Positions 18,337 through 26,197 of a stretch of 64,000 nucleotides of DNA are shown piece by piece. Position 1 is the stretch's first letter. Each line of letters opens with the position of its first letter. Below the pieces are notes generated by a model. It saw only the letters and a list, made by a program, of their open reading frames with translations, made no database searches and was not told the DNA's origin. The position numbers and the translations under genes were made by a program. Source of the stretch: Micromonospora olivasterospora (GTDB taxonomy: Bacteria; Actinomycetota; Actinomycetes; Mycobacteriales; Micromonosporaceae); assembly GCF_007830265.1 (NCBI RefSeq), contig NZ_VLKE01000001.1:2790001-2854000 (forward strand), written 5' to 3'.

Positions 18337-18960
18337 GTGTCGTACCCCGATCAGGTGCCGGCCCGCCGGCCCGCGGTGGTGGGGCTGGCGGCCGCCGTGC
18401 TGCTGCTGATGGCCGTCGGCGCCCTGGCCTACGCGATCGTCGGCCTGGTCGCCCTCGGCGGCACCGTCGACCGGCTCCGCGCCACGGCGCGCGGCACGGC
18501 CGCCGGGCCGGAGGAGGTCGACGGGGTGGTCACGCTGCTGCGATCCGTCGTCGTCGCGTCGGCGGTGCTGACCGTGCTGGTCGGGGCCCTGCTCGTCGGC
18601 CTGGCGCTCGGGCTGCTCGCCCGGCGCAACGGCGCCCGGGTGGGCGCCTGGGTCGTCTGCGGGCTGGGGCTGCTCGCCGGCTGCTGCGGCCTGGCGGCGC
18701 TGGTCGGCCAGCGGGCCGCGCCGCTGCGGCTGGGCGGCGGCGAGCCGGCCACGGCCGAGCTGCTCGGCCTGCTCGGCGACGCGTACCCGTCGTGGTGGGT
18801 CCCGGTCAACGCGGCGCTTTCGGTCGGCCAGGCACTCGGTTACGTTGTGGTGGCCGCGCTGCTGGCCCTGCCGGCGGCGAACGCCTGGTTCCGTCGTCCC
18901 CGGCCCGCGCCGGTCCCGGTCGGGTTCCCGCCGGCCGGGCCCCCGTACCCGACCCGCTGA
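18337..18960 (+). CDS. Four-TM membrane protein, paralogue of the preceding gene
   Basis: 207 aa, four hydrophobic helices (AVVGLAAAVLLLMAVGALAYAIVGLVAL; SVVVASAVLTVLVGALLVGLALGLLA; VGAWVVCGLGLLAGCCGLAAL; ALGYVVVAALLALPAANAWFRR) and a short Pro-rich tail. The shared ALLALPAAN-x-(F/W)FR end of the last helix groups it with the proteins at 17388 and 11713. Start GTG has GGAGGGA six bases upstream, held in a hairpin. Function unknown. Confidence 0.7.
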   Translation: MSYPDQVPARRPAVVGLAAAVLLLMAVGALAYAIVGLVALGGTVDRLRATARGTAAGPEEVDGVVTLLRSVVVASAVLTVLVGALLVGLALGLLARRNGARVGAWVVCGLGLLAGCCGLAALVGQRAAPLRLGGGEPATAELLGLLGDAYPSWWVPVNAALSVGQALGYVVVAALLALPAANAWFRRPRPAPVPVGFPPAGPPYPTR

Positions 18961-18969
18961 GGACGGCCG

Positions 18970-19776
18970 GTGGCAGAGCAGGTACCCGCCGAGCGCCGCG
19001 CGCTGGTCACCGGGGCGACCAGCGGCATCGGCGCGGAGTTCGCCCGCCGGCTGGCCGCCGACGGATGGGCCCTCGTGCTGGTGGCCCGCGACGCCGCCCG
19101 GCTGGCCCAGGTCGCCGCCGAGCTGACCGACCAGCACGGTCACCTCGTCGAGGTCCTCCCGGCGGACCTGTCCACCGACGACGGTTGCGCCGCCGTGGAG
19201 TCCCGGCTGCGCGACGGCTCCCCGGTCGAGTTGCTGGTCAACAACGCCGGCATCAGCCTCAACCAGCCGTTCCTGCGCTCGTCCGTTTCGGACGAGGAGC
19301 GCCTGCTGCGGCTCAACGTGCACGCCGTGCTGCGGCTGACCCTGGCGGCGGTCGGCCCGATGACCCGGCGCGGGCACGGGGCAGTGATAAATGTCTCTTC
19401 GGTTGCGGGCTTCGCCCCGGTCATGCCCGGTTCGACGTACCCGGCGAGCAAGGCTTGGGTGACCGCCTTCAGCGAGTCCGTCGACCTCACCACTCGCCGC
19501 CGCGGGGTCCGGGTGATGGCGCTCTGCCCCGGCTACACCCGTACGGGTGCGCACGAGCGTGTCGGCATCGACACCTCCGCGATGCCGGGATTCCTGTGGC
19601 TGCAGCCGGCGCAGGTCGTCGACGAGGCCCTGCGTGACCTGGGAAAAGGCCGCTCGGTGAGCGTCCCCTCGGGGCGGTACAAGCTGGCCGTGGCCGGCAT
19701 GCGGTACGCGCCCCGGAGTCTGCTGCGCCGGTTCGCCCGGGACACCCGCGGTCGCGGCGAGCGTCGTTCGGGCTGA
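18970..19776 (+). CDS. Short-chain dehydrogenase/reductase
   Basis: 268 aa. Rossmann motif TGATSGIGAEFARRLA, NNAGISLNQPF, active-site Ser in NVSSVAGF and YPASK. The C-terminal extension (SVPSGRYKLAVAGMRYAPRSLLRRFARDTRG) is basic, like DltE/YqjQ-type SDRs. NAD(P)H-dependent carbonyl or alcohol oxidoreductase of unknown substrate. GTG start nine bases after the upstream stop; probably transcribed with it. Confidence 0.88.
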   Translation: MAEQVPAERRALVTGATSGIGAEFARRLAADGWALVLVARDAARLAQVAAELTDQHGHLVEVLPADLSTDDGCAAVESRLRDGSPVELLVNNAGISLNQPFLRSSVSDEERLLRLNVHAVLRLTLAAVGPMTRRGHGAVINVSSVAGFAPVMPGSTYPASKAWVTAFSESVDLTTRRRGVRVMALCPGYTRTGAHERVGIDTSAMPGFLWLQPAQVVDEALRDLGKGRSVSVPSGRYKLAVAGMRYAPRSLLRRFARDTRGRGERRSG

Positions 19777-19928
19777 GCTGCCGCACAGCATCGCGCCATC
19801 AGGCGGCCTCGGCCGCCCGCCGCGGTCGCACAGAGTAGCCGGACATCGCCACCCGTCGGTCGCCCGCAGGGCTGAGTGAGGTGGACCCGGCAGACGGCTT
19901 CCAGAGTTGCGGCGTACCCTCTATCGCC

Positions 19929-20468
19929 ATGGAGGACCACGACGACCTGCGTAAATTCATCACCGACCTGGCCGTGGTCCACGGGCGGGTGGTGCTCTCC
20001 TCCGGCCGGGAGGCGGACTGGTACGTGGACCTGCGGCGCGTCACGCTCCATCACGGGGCGGCGCCGTTGGTCGGTCGGGCGCTGCTCGACCTGACCTCCG
20101 ACTGGGAGTACGAGGCGGTCGGCGGTCTGACCCTGGGCGCCGACCCGGTGGCGCTCGCCATGCTGCACGCCGCGTCGGCGATCGATCGCCCGCTCGACGC
20201 GTTCGTGGTCCGCAAAGCGGGAAAGACACATGGACTGCAACGTCGCATCGAGGGACCTGACGTGGCCGGACGACGGGTATTGGCGGTCGAAGATACGTCT
20301 ACGACGGGTGGCAGCGTGCTGACCGCGGTGGAGGCACTGCGTGAGGCCGGGGCCGAGGTCGTGGGCGTGGCGGTTATTGTTGATCGCGGCGCCGGGGACG
20401 CGGTACGAGCCGCCGGACTGCCCTATCGGGCGGCCTTTACGTTGGCTGACCTCGGCCTTGTGGCCTAA
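19929..20468 (+). CDS. pyrE: Orotate phosphoribosyltransferase
   Basis: 179 aa, usual actinobacterial length. The PRPP loop VLAVEDTSTTGGSVLTAVEAL, the GGLTLGADPVALAML region and the KAGKTHGLQRRIEG loop are all present. Makes OMP from orotate and PRPP in pyrimidine synthesis. The ATG at 19929 was chosen over upstream in-frame starts because family alignments begin at this point; only a weak ribosome site is visible, so the mRNA may be nearly leaderless. The same gene lies near clpB in mycobacteria, supporting orthology. Confidence 0.92.
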   Translation: MEDHDDLRKFITDLAVVHGRVVLSSGREADWYVDLRRVTLHHGAAPLVGRALLDLTSDWEYEAVGGLTLGADPVALAMLHAASAIDRPLDAFVVRKAGKTHGLQRRIEGPDVAGRRVLAVEDTSTTGGSVLTAVEALREAGAEVVGVAVIVDRGAGDAVRAAGLPYRAAFTLADLGLVA

Positions 20469-20534
20469 AAGTTTGCCGATTCGGATCTGCTGATATGCAG
20501 GCGGATCGATGCTGCTGGTGGAAGGATGGAATAC

Positions 20535-20903
20535 GTGGGAACTGCGTTGGCTGAAATGACCATGCCTCAGATCTCGCCGCTTGCCGGCGAGCCGATCGAA
20601 CGTGCCGACGCCGAGCGTCTGGCGGGGGTCCTCAAGGCCCTCGCCGATCCCGCCCGGCTGCGGCTGCTCAGCCTGATCCAGTCGGCCCCCGAGGGCGAGG
20701 CCTGCGTGTGCGACCTGACCGCACCGCTCGGCCTGTCCCAGCCGACGGTCAGCCACCATCTGCGTATCCTCACCGAGGCCGGCTTGCTGGAGCGGGAGAA
20801 GCGCGGTGTGTGGGCGTACTACCGGCTGGTGCCGACCGCGATCGCCACGATCGCGGATCTGCTGACCCCGCCGCGCAAGCGGGGCACCAAGAAGGCCCGC
20901 TGA
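20535..20903 (+). CDS. ArsR/SmtB family metalloregulator
   Basis: About 122 aa. Winged helix with recognition helix GLSQPTVSHHLRILTEAGLLE and the metal-binding CVCDL motif (EACVCDLTAPL), the two-Cys signature of As/Cd-type ArsR proteins. The C-terminus is basic (PPRKRGTKKAR). GTG at 20535 has GGAAGG nine bases upstream; ATGs at 20526 and 20556 are alternatives. A small inverted repeat CTGC-N6-GCAG (20487-20500) lies upstream as possible autoregulatory site. No metal resistance gene is adjacent, so the regulon is unknown. Confidence 0.88.
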   Translation: MGTALAEMTMPQISPLAGEPIERADAERLAGVLKALADPARLRLLSLIQSAPEGEACVCDLTAPLGLSQPTVSHHLRILTEAGLLEREKRGVWAYYRLVPTAIATIADLLTPPRKRGTKKAR

Positions 20904-20917
20904 GGCTCTGCGCCGAG

Positions 20918-20937
20918 CCGTCCCGTATGCGGGACGG
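20918..20937 (+). terminator. Short hairpin after the arsR-like gene
   Basis: 8-bp perfect stem CCGTCCCG/CGGGACGG with a 4-nt loop, 14 bp after the stop. Confidence 0.5.
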
Positions 20938-21032
20938 TGCCGGGTGGCGTGTCAGGGGTGGCGCCACCGGGCGGTGACGCCTGCCCGTCACCAGCAGCTG
21001 TCTCTCCGAGTCGGCCGGAGCCTGCCCGGCCG

Positions 21033-21083
21033 CGGCACGACGACGGCCGGTCCCTTTGGCGGGGACCGGCCGTCGTCGTGCCG
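21033..21083. terminator. Strong bidirectional terminator between convergent genes
   Basis: Perfect 22-bp stem (21033-21054 with 21062-21083) and 7-nt loop between the plus-strand ArsR gene and the minus-strand dedA stop at 21113. Confidence 0.85.
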
Positions 21084-21112
21084 TTCGCCGGTTCCGACCC
21101 GTCGATACGGGG

Positions 21113-22000
21113 TCAGCGGCTCTCGCCCTGCTCCGGCCACCGCCCCCCGCCCTGCGGCGGGTACGGCGGCTGCTGCGGCTGCCCGTGCGGGTGCTGCTGG
21201 TACGGCTGCTGCGGCTGGTCGTTGCGTCGGTGCTCGGCGGCGTCCCGGACGGCCTCGGCAGCGCCGGCGGCCGTCGCCGCGGCGACCACCGTCACGGCCT
21301 CGCCCCGCTTGCGCGCGCGCCGGTCGCGGAGGAACTCGAAGAAGATCGGCAGCACCGAGATCACGATGATCACCGCCACCACCGGCAGGATGTACCGGTC
21401 GATCTTGTCGCCGATGGCGTTGTAGATCTGGTCGGCGAGCAGGTAGCCGATCAGCAGGATGCCGTCCACCCAGAGGATCGCGCCGACGACGTTCCAGAGG
21501 AGGAACTGCTTGGCCGGCATGCCGAGCACCCCGGCCACCGGGTTGAGGAAGGTGCGAACGATCGGGATGAACCGGGCAAGCACCACGGCCTTGGCCGGGC
21601 CGAACTTCTGGAAGTAGTACTCGGCCTTCTCCACGTACTCCCGCTTGAACAGCCGGGAGTTGGGCTTGTCGAACATCCGCCGGCCGTACCGGGCGCCGAG
21701 CCAGTGCCCGAGCTGGGCGCCGACGATCGCGCAGACCGGCCCGCCGATCAGCAGCCCGGCGAGCGAAATCCGGGTGCCGCTGCCGAAGATCGCGTCGGCC
21801 ACCGGCGAGGCGGCGACGCCGGCCAGGAACAGCAGTGAGTCGCCCGGGAAGAAGAACCCGACCAGCAGACCCGTCTCCGCGAACAGGATCACCCAGACAC
21901 CCACCAGCCCGAAGGTGTGAATCAGGTCCTTCGGGTCGAGGGGGTTCAGGGCGACGCTCTCGGAGACCACCCGGGCCTTCTCTGCTGTGTCCACGGCCAC
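21113..22000 (-). CDS. DedA family membrane protein
   Basis: 295 aa. The SNARE-assoc/DedA core is complete: ETGLLVGFFFPGDSLLFLAG, the GAQLGHWLGARYGRRMF segment, KFGPAKAVVLARFIPIVRTFLNPVAG (with the conserved Arg-Phe-x-Pro-x-x-Arg) and a final pair of helices. A Gln/Pro/His-rich cytosolic tail (QQPYQQHPHGQPQQPPYPPQ) follows. DedA proteins act in envelope lipid flipping; a DedA gene beside fba-linked genes is also known in mycobacteria. GTG at 22000. Confidence 0.9.
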   Translation of the reverse strand: MAVDTAEKARVVSESVALNPLDPKDLIHTFGLVGVWVILFAETGLLVGFFFPGDSLLFLAGVAASPVADAIFGSGTRISLAGLLIGGPVCAIVGAQLGHWLGARYGRRMFDKPNSRLFKREYVEKAEYYFQKFGPAKAVVLARFIPIVRTFLNPVAGVLGMPAKQFLLWNVVGAILWVDGILLIGYLLADQIYNAIGDKIDRYILPVVAVIIVISVLPIFFEFLRDRRARKRGEAVTVVAAATAAGAAEAVRDAAEHRRNDQPQQPYQQHPHGQPQQPPYPPQGGGRWPEQGESR

Positions 22001-22063
22001 ACAGGTTACCCAACCCGCCCGGGCCCCCGCGCCGGACCGGCCAGGGCCGGCGCGGGGGTGGGC

Positions 22064-24586
22064 TCAGAGCCGGGGGTCGACGGGCTCGGACTCGCAGGCC
22101 AGGATCGCGAAGACCAGCTCGTGGCGGCGCCAGAGCGGCGCGTCCGCCGCCAGCGCGTCCAGGGCGGCCAGCCCCAGGGCGTGCTCCCGCAGCGCCAGCC
22201 CCCGCTTGCGGCCGAGCGACCGTCGGCGCAGCGCGGCGAGCTGCTCCGGCTCGGTGTACCCCGGCCCGTAGATGATCCGCAGGTACTCCCGGCCCCGGCA
22301 CTTGATCCCGGGCTGGAGCAGGGAGCCCCTCGGCGACCTGGCCGCCAGCCCGGCGTACGGCTTGACGACCATGCCCTCCCCGCCGGCGGCGGTGAGCGCC
22401 AGCCACCAGTCGGTGGCGGCGGCCTCGGCCGAGGGGTCGGCCAGGTCGACGACCTGCCGGCGGGTGGCGGTGAAGAATCCCGGGTCCGCCGCCCGCAGCC
22501 GGTCGGCCAGGTCGAGGTGCCAGCCGTGGTCCCGGTCGGCGTGACTGCCCCCCGCGCCCGCGAGCACCGCAAACGGGGCGAGGGTCACCCCGCGCAGCCC
22601 GTCGGTCGGCCCCACGTACGCCCGGTACGCCGCCGAGTACGCCTCGACGTCCGCGCGCCGCCCGGCCATCCGCTCCCGCAGGCCGGCCACCGGCAGGCCC
22701 CGGCCCGCCGCCGCGTCGAGCGTGGCGAGCGCCGCCGGCAGGGCGGCCCGCCCCGCCGCGCCGACGCTCGCGTACTGCTCGCGGATCAGCCCGCCCGCCT
22801 TCGCCGACCAGGGCAGCAGCTCGCAGTCGAGCAGCAGCCAGTCGGTGTCCAGCTCGGCCCACAGCCCTGCCGCGGTGACCGCCGCGCGGACCCGGGCCAG
22901 CAGTTCGTCGTCCAACGGCGGGCCGAAGAACGGCCGGCCCGTGCGGGTGTGCACCGCGCCGCCGCCGAACCTCCCGCCGGCCTCGTCGCGCTCGACCAGC
23001 ACCACCGCCCGCGAGCCCATGTGCTTCTCCTCGCAGACCACCCGGTCGACGCCCGCCGCCCGGTAGTCGGCGAACGCCTGCGCCGGGTGCTCCAGGAACC
23101 CGTCGACGGTCGACGTCGAGCAGGGCGCCATCGTCGGCGGCAGCCAGACCAGCCGGGCCGGGTCGACGGCGAAGCGGCTCATCACCTCCAGCGCGGCGGC
23201 CGCGTTCTCGGCCGGCACGGTCAGCTTCCCGTACGCGTGCTCGACGTGCCGGCGCCCCGTGACGTCGCCCAGGTCCAGCACCGCGTCCGGGCGGGCCGGT
23301 GCCGACGCGACGAGCGGCCGGGCCGGGGCGTACCACTCCTTGACCGCCGGAACGGACACCAGCTCCCGCTCCGGGTAGCGCAGCGCCGTCAGCCGCCCGC
23401 CGAAGACGCAGCCGGTGTCGACGCAGATCGTGTTGTTCACCCACTCCGGCTCCGGCGTGGGCGTGTGCCCGTACACGACCATCGCGGAGCCGCGGTAGTC
23501 GCGCGCCCACGGGTAGCGCACCGGCAGGCCGTACTCGTCTGTCTCGCCCGTCGTCTCCCCGTACAGCGCGAACGACCGGACCCGTCCCGACGCGCGGCCG
23601 TGGTACTCCTCCTTCAGCCCGGCGTGCGCGACGACCAGCCGGCCGCCGTCGAGGACGAAGTGGCTGACCAGGCCGTCGACGAACGCGGCCACCTCCGCCA
23701 CGAACTCCGCCGGCTCCGCCTCCAGCTGGGCCATCGTCTCGGCCAGGCCGTGGGTGAGCCGCACGTCCCGGCCCCGCAGCCTGCGCAGCAGCTTCTGCTC
23801 GTGGTTGCCCGGCACGCAGATCGCGTGGCCGGCCGCCACCATGCCCATCACCAGGCGGAGCACCCCGGGCGAGTCCGGGCCGCGGTCCACCAGGTCACCC
23901 ACGAAGACGGCGGTACGACCAGCCGGGTGCACCGCGTCCACCGGGCGGCCCGCGTCGTCGCGGCGCAGCGACCAGCCCAGCCGCAGCAGCAGCGCCTCCA
24001 GTTCCTCGCGGCAGCCGTGCACGTCCCCGACGACGTCGAACGGCCCGGTCAGCTCGCGTCGGTCGTTGAACAGCCGCTCGTACCGGACCTCGGCGGCGTC
24101 GATCTCCTCGACGCCGCGCAGCACGTGCACCTTGCGGAAGCCCTCCCGGGCCAGCAGCCCGTACGACCGCCGCAGGTCCCGCTGCATCCGGGCGAGCACC
24201 TGCCGGCCGTGGGTGCGGTCGGCCCGGCCCTGCGTCCGCTCCCAGGCCAGCGCCTCCGGCACGTCGAGCACGATCGCCACCGGCAGGACGTCGTGCTCCC
24301 GGGCCACCCGCACCAGCCCGGCCCGGGCGTGCGGCTGGAGGTTGGTGGCGTCCACGACGGTGAGCCGGCCCCGCCGCAGCCGCAGCCCGGCGACGTGGTG
24401 CAGCGCGTCGAAGGCGTCCGAGGAGGCCGACTGGTCGTTCTCGTCGTCGGAGACCATCGCCCGGAAGACGTCGGAGGAGAGCACCTGGCTCGGCGCGAAG
24501 TGCCGCCGGGCGAAGGTGGACTTGCCGCAGCCGGAGACCCCGACCAGCGCCACCAGGGCCAGCTCGGGGATGTCGAGGGTGGTCAT
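22064..24586 (-). CDS. pnkp: Polynucleotide kinase-phosphatase Pnkp (RNA repair)
   Basis: 840 aa, full length for bacterial Pnkp. N-terminal 5'-OH kinase with P-loop GVSGCGKST (residues 16-24). Central metallophosphoesterase 2',3'-phosphatase: GDVHGCREEL, GDLVDRGPDSPGV, GNHEQKLLRRL, YGHTPTPEPEW. C-terminal ligase-like adenylyltransferase with EEKHMGSRAVV (KxxG nucleotidyl lysine). Heals 5'-OH and 2',3'-cyclic phosphate ends of cut RNA. The ATG at 24586 has GGAGGAG eight bases upstream and overlaps the hen1 stop (ATGA), so the two products are made together. Confidence 0.95.
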   Translation of the reverse strand: MTTLDIPELALVALVGVSGCGKSTFARRHFAPSQVLSSDVFRAMVSDDENDQSASSDAFDALHHVAGLRLRRGRLTVVDATNLQPHARAGLVRVAREHDVLPVAIVLDVPEALAWERTQGRADRTHGRQVLARMQRDLRRSYGLLAREGFRKVHVLRGVEEIDAAEVRYERLFNDRRELTGPFDVVGDVHGCREELEALLLRLGWSLRRDDAGRPVDAVHPAGRTAVFVGDLVDRGPDSPGVLRLVMGMVAAGHAICVPGNHEQKLLRRLRGRDVRLTHGLAETMAQLEAEPAEFVAEVAAFVDGLVSHFVLDGGRLVVAHAGLKEEYHGRASGRVRSFALYGETTGETDEYGLPVRYPWARDYRGSAMVVYGHTPTPEPEWVNNTICVDTGCVFGGRLTALRYPERELVSVPAVKEWYAPARPLVASAPARPDAVLDLGDVTGRRHVEHAYGKLTVPAENAAAALEVMSRFAVDPARLVWLPPTMAPCSTSTVDGFLEHPAQAFADYRAAGVDRVVCEEKHMGSRAVVLVERDEAGGRFGGGAVHTRTGRPFFGPPLDDELLARVRAAVTAAGLWAELDTDWLLLDCELLPWSAKAGGLIREQYASVGAAGRAALPAALATLDAAAGRGLPVAGLRERMAGRRADVEAYSAAYRAYVGPTDGLRGVTLAPFAVLAGAGGSHADRDHGWHLDLADRLRAADPGFFTATRRQVVDLADPSAEAAATDWWLALTAAGGEGMVVKPYAGLAARSPRGSLLQPGIKCRGREYLRIIYGPGYTEPEQLAALRRRSLGRKRGLALREHALGLAALDALAADAPLWRRHELVFAILACESEPVDPRL

Positions 24587-26043
24587 CGAATCGGCTCCTC
24601 CTTCCGGATCGTCGTTGTCTCCGTGCTGGTCAGCACCGCCAGCTGGGTCGGGCTGCCCACCTCGGGGTCGTCGTCGCCGACGCCCCGGATCTCCGCCGTG
24701 TAGCCGTACGCCGCGCCGACCCGGTCGACCCAGGCGGCGAACTCGGCCCGGGTCCACTCGAAGCGGTGGTCGGCGTGCCGGAACCGGCCCGCCCCCAGCC
24801 CCTCGTAGCGGACGTTGAACTCGGCGTTCGGCGTGGTCACGACCACCGTGGCCGGTCTGGCGTGGCCGAACACGGCGTCCTCCAGCGCCGGCAGGCGGGG
24901 CGGGTCGACGTGCTCGATCACCTCCATCAGCACGGCCGCGTCGTACCCGCGCAGGCGGTCGTCCCGGTAGGTCAGCGCCGACTGCCACAGCCGGATCCGG
25001 TCCCGCTGCCGCTGCGGCAGCCGGTCCAGCCGCAACCGGTGGGCCGCGATGGCGAGGGCACGGGTGGAGACGTCGGTGCCGACGATCTCGGCGTACCGGC
25101 GGTCGCCGACCAGGGCGGAGAGCAGCGCCCCGCCGCCGCAGCCGAGGTCCAGCACCCGGGTCGCCCCGCTGGCAGCCAGCGCGGCGAGCGCCGCCTCCCG
25201 GCGGCGTACCGCGAGCGACGGACGGTGCGGGGTGGCCTCGTCCTCCTCGCCGGCCACGCTGTCGGCGGGCGGCTCGTCGGCCAGCCGCTGCTCGGCGAGG
25301 CGGGCCAGGGCCTCGCCGGCCAGGGCGCGCCGGTGGGCCAGGTAGCGGCGGGTGATGGTGCCCCGCTCCGGGTGGTCGGCGAGCCAGCCCGCGCCCGCCC
25401 GGAGCAGCTTGTCGATCTCGTCGGGCGCCACCCAGTAGTGCTTCGCGTCGTCGAGCACCGGCAGCAGCACGTACAGGTGGTTGAGGGCGTCGGAGAGCCG
25501 CAGCGTGCCGGTCAGCGTCAGGTCGACGTACCGGCTGTCGCCCCACTCCGGGTGCGCCTCGTCCAGCGTGATCGGGGTGGCCGTCACCGTCCAGCCCAGC
25601 GGGGCGAACACCCGCGCGGCCAGGTCGGCGCCGCCCCGGCAACGCAGCACCGGCACCCGCACCTCCAGCGGGATCGGGCGGGCCGCCAGCTCGGGACGGT
25701 CGCGGGACTCCCCGCGCAGGGCCGAGCGGAACACCCTGCCCAGCGCCGAGGAGAGCAGGCTCGACGCGGCGTACGGGCGGTCGTTGACGTACTGGCCGAG
25801 GGTGAAGGCGTCCGGGGTGCTCGCCTGCGCCTTCGCGCCTCCCCGCCCGCGCCCGCCGGCCAGCCGCAGGGGATCGACCTCCACCAGGAGGGCCGCCGTG
25901 CAGCGATGCTCGTTCGCCTCGGGGTAGAGCACGTGGGCGGCGCCGGCGGGCAGGTCGAAGCTCTGCACCCGGTCGGGATGCTTGACCAACAGGTAGCCGA
26001 GGTCGGTCGCCGGGTGGTGCGTGGTGGTGAGGGTGAGCAGCAC
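24583..26043 (-). CDS. hen1: 3'-terminal RNA ribose 2'-O-methyltransferase Hen1
   Basis: 486 aa. The N-terminal Hen1_N region (MLLTLTTTHHPATDLGYLL...SFDLPAGAAHVLYPEANEHRCTAALLVEVD) holds the part that activates Pnkp ligase. The C-terminal Rossmann methyltransferase has VLDLGCGGGALLSAL and the metal-binding EVIEHVDPPRL (ExxEH) motif. Methylates the 3'-terminal ribose before sealing, making the repaired site resistant to the same cut. First gene of the hen1-pnkp operon; the start GTG at 26043 lacks a strong ribosome site. No ribotoxin gene is visible nearby. Confidence 0.95.
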   Translation of the reverse strand: MLLTLTTTHHPATDLGYLLVKHPDRVQSFDLPAGAAHVLYPEANEHRCTAALLVEVDPLRLAGGRGRGGAKAQASTPDAFTLGQYVNDRPYAASSLLSSALGRVFRSALRGESRDRPELAARPIPLEVRVPVLRCRGGADLAARVFAPLGWTVTATPITLDEAHPEWGDSRYVDLTLTGTLRLSDALNHLYVLLPVLDDAKHYWVAPDEIDKLLRAGAGWLADHPERGTITRRYLAHRRALAGEALARLAEQRLADEPPADSVAGEEDEATPHRPSLAVRRREAALAALAASGATRVLDLGCGGGALLSALVGDRRYAEIVGTDVSTRALAIAAHRLRLDRLPQRQRDRIRLWQSALTYRDDRLRGYDAAVLMEVIEHVDPPRLPALEDAVFGHARPATVVVTTPNAEFNVRYEGLGAGRFRHADHRFEWTRAEFAAWVDRVGAAYGYTAEIRGVGDDDPEVGSPTQLAVLTSTETTTIRKEEPIR

Positions 26044-26133
26044 GTCTCGATGGTGTCAGGTTTGTCGATCTTATGTCCTCCAGTTCCGCTCCCGTCCGGG
26101 TGCCGCGCTGCTCGGTGGGATGCCGGATACGGC

Positions 26134-26168
26134 GGTGCCCCGCCGACCGGGATGGTCGGCGGGGCACC
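26134..26168 (-). terminator. Terminator of the LPXTG-type surface protein gene
   Basis: Perfect 15-bp stem (26134-26148 with 26154-26168), 5-nt loop, 29 bp beyond the stop at 26198. Confidence 0.8.
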
Positions 26169-26197
26169 TGTGTCGTTGCTGGTTGCCTCGGCTCCTG

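Noticed and set aside
21917..24703. Long plus-strand open frame opposite pnkp and dedA
   Set aside because: Antisense to genes with complete catalytic motifs; composition is typical of a shadow frame.
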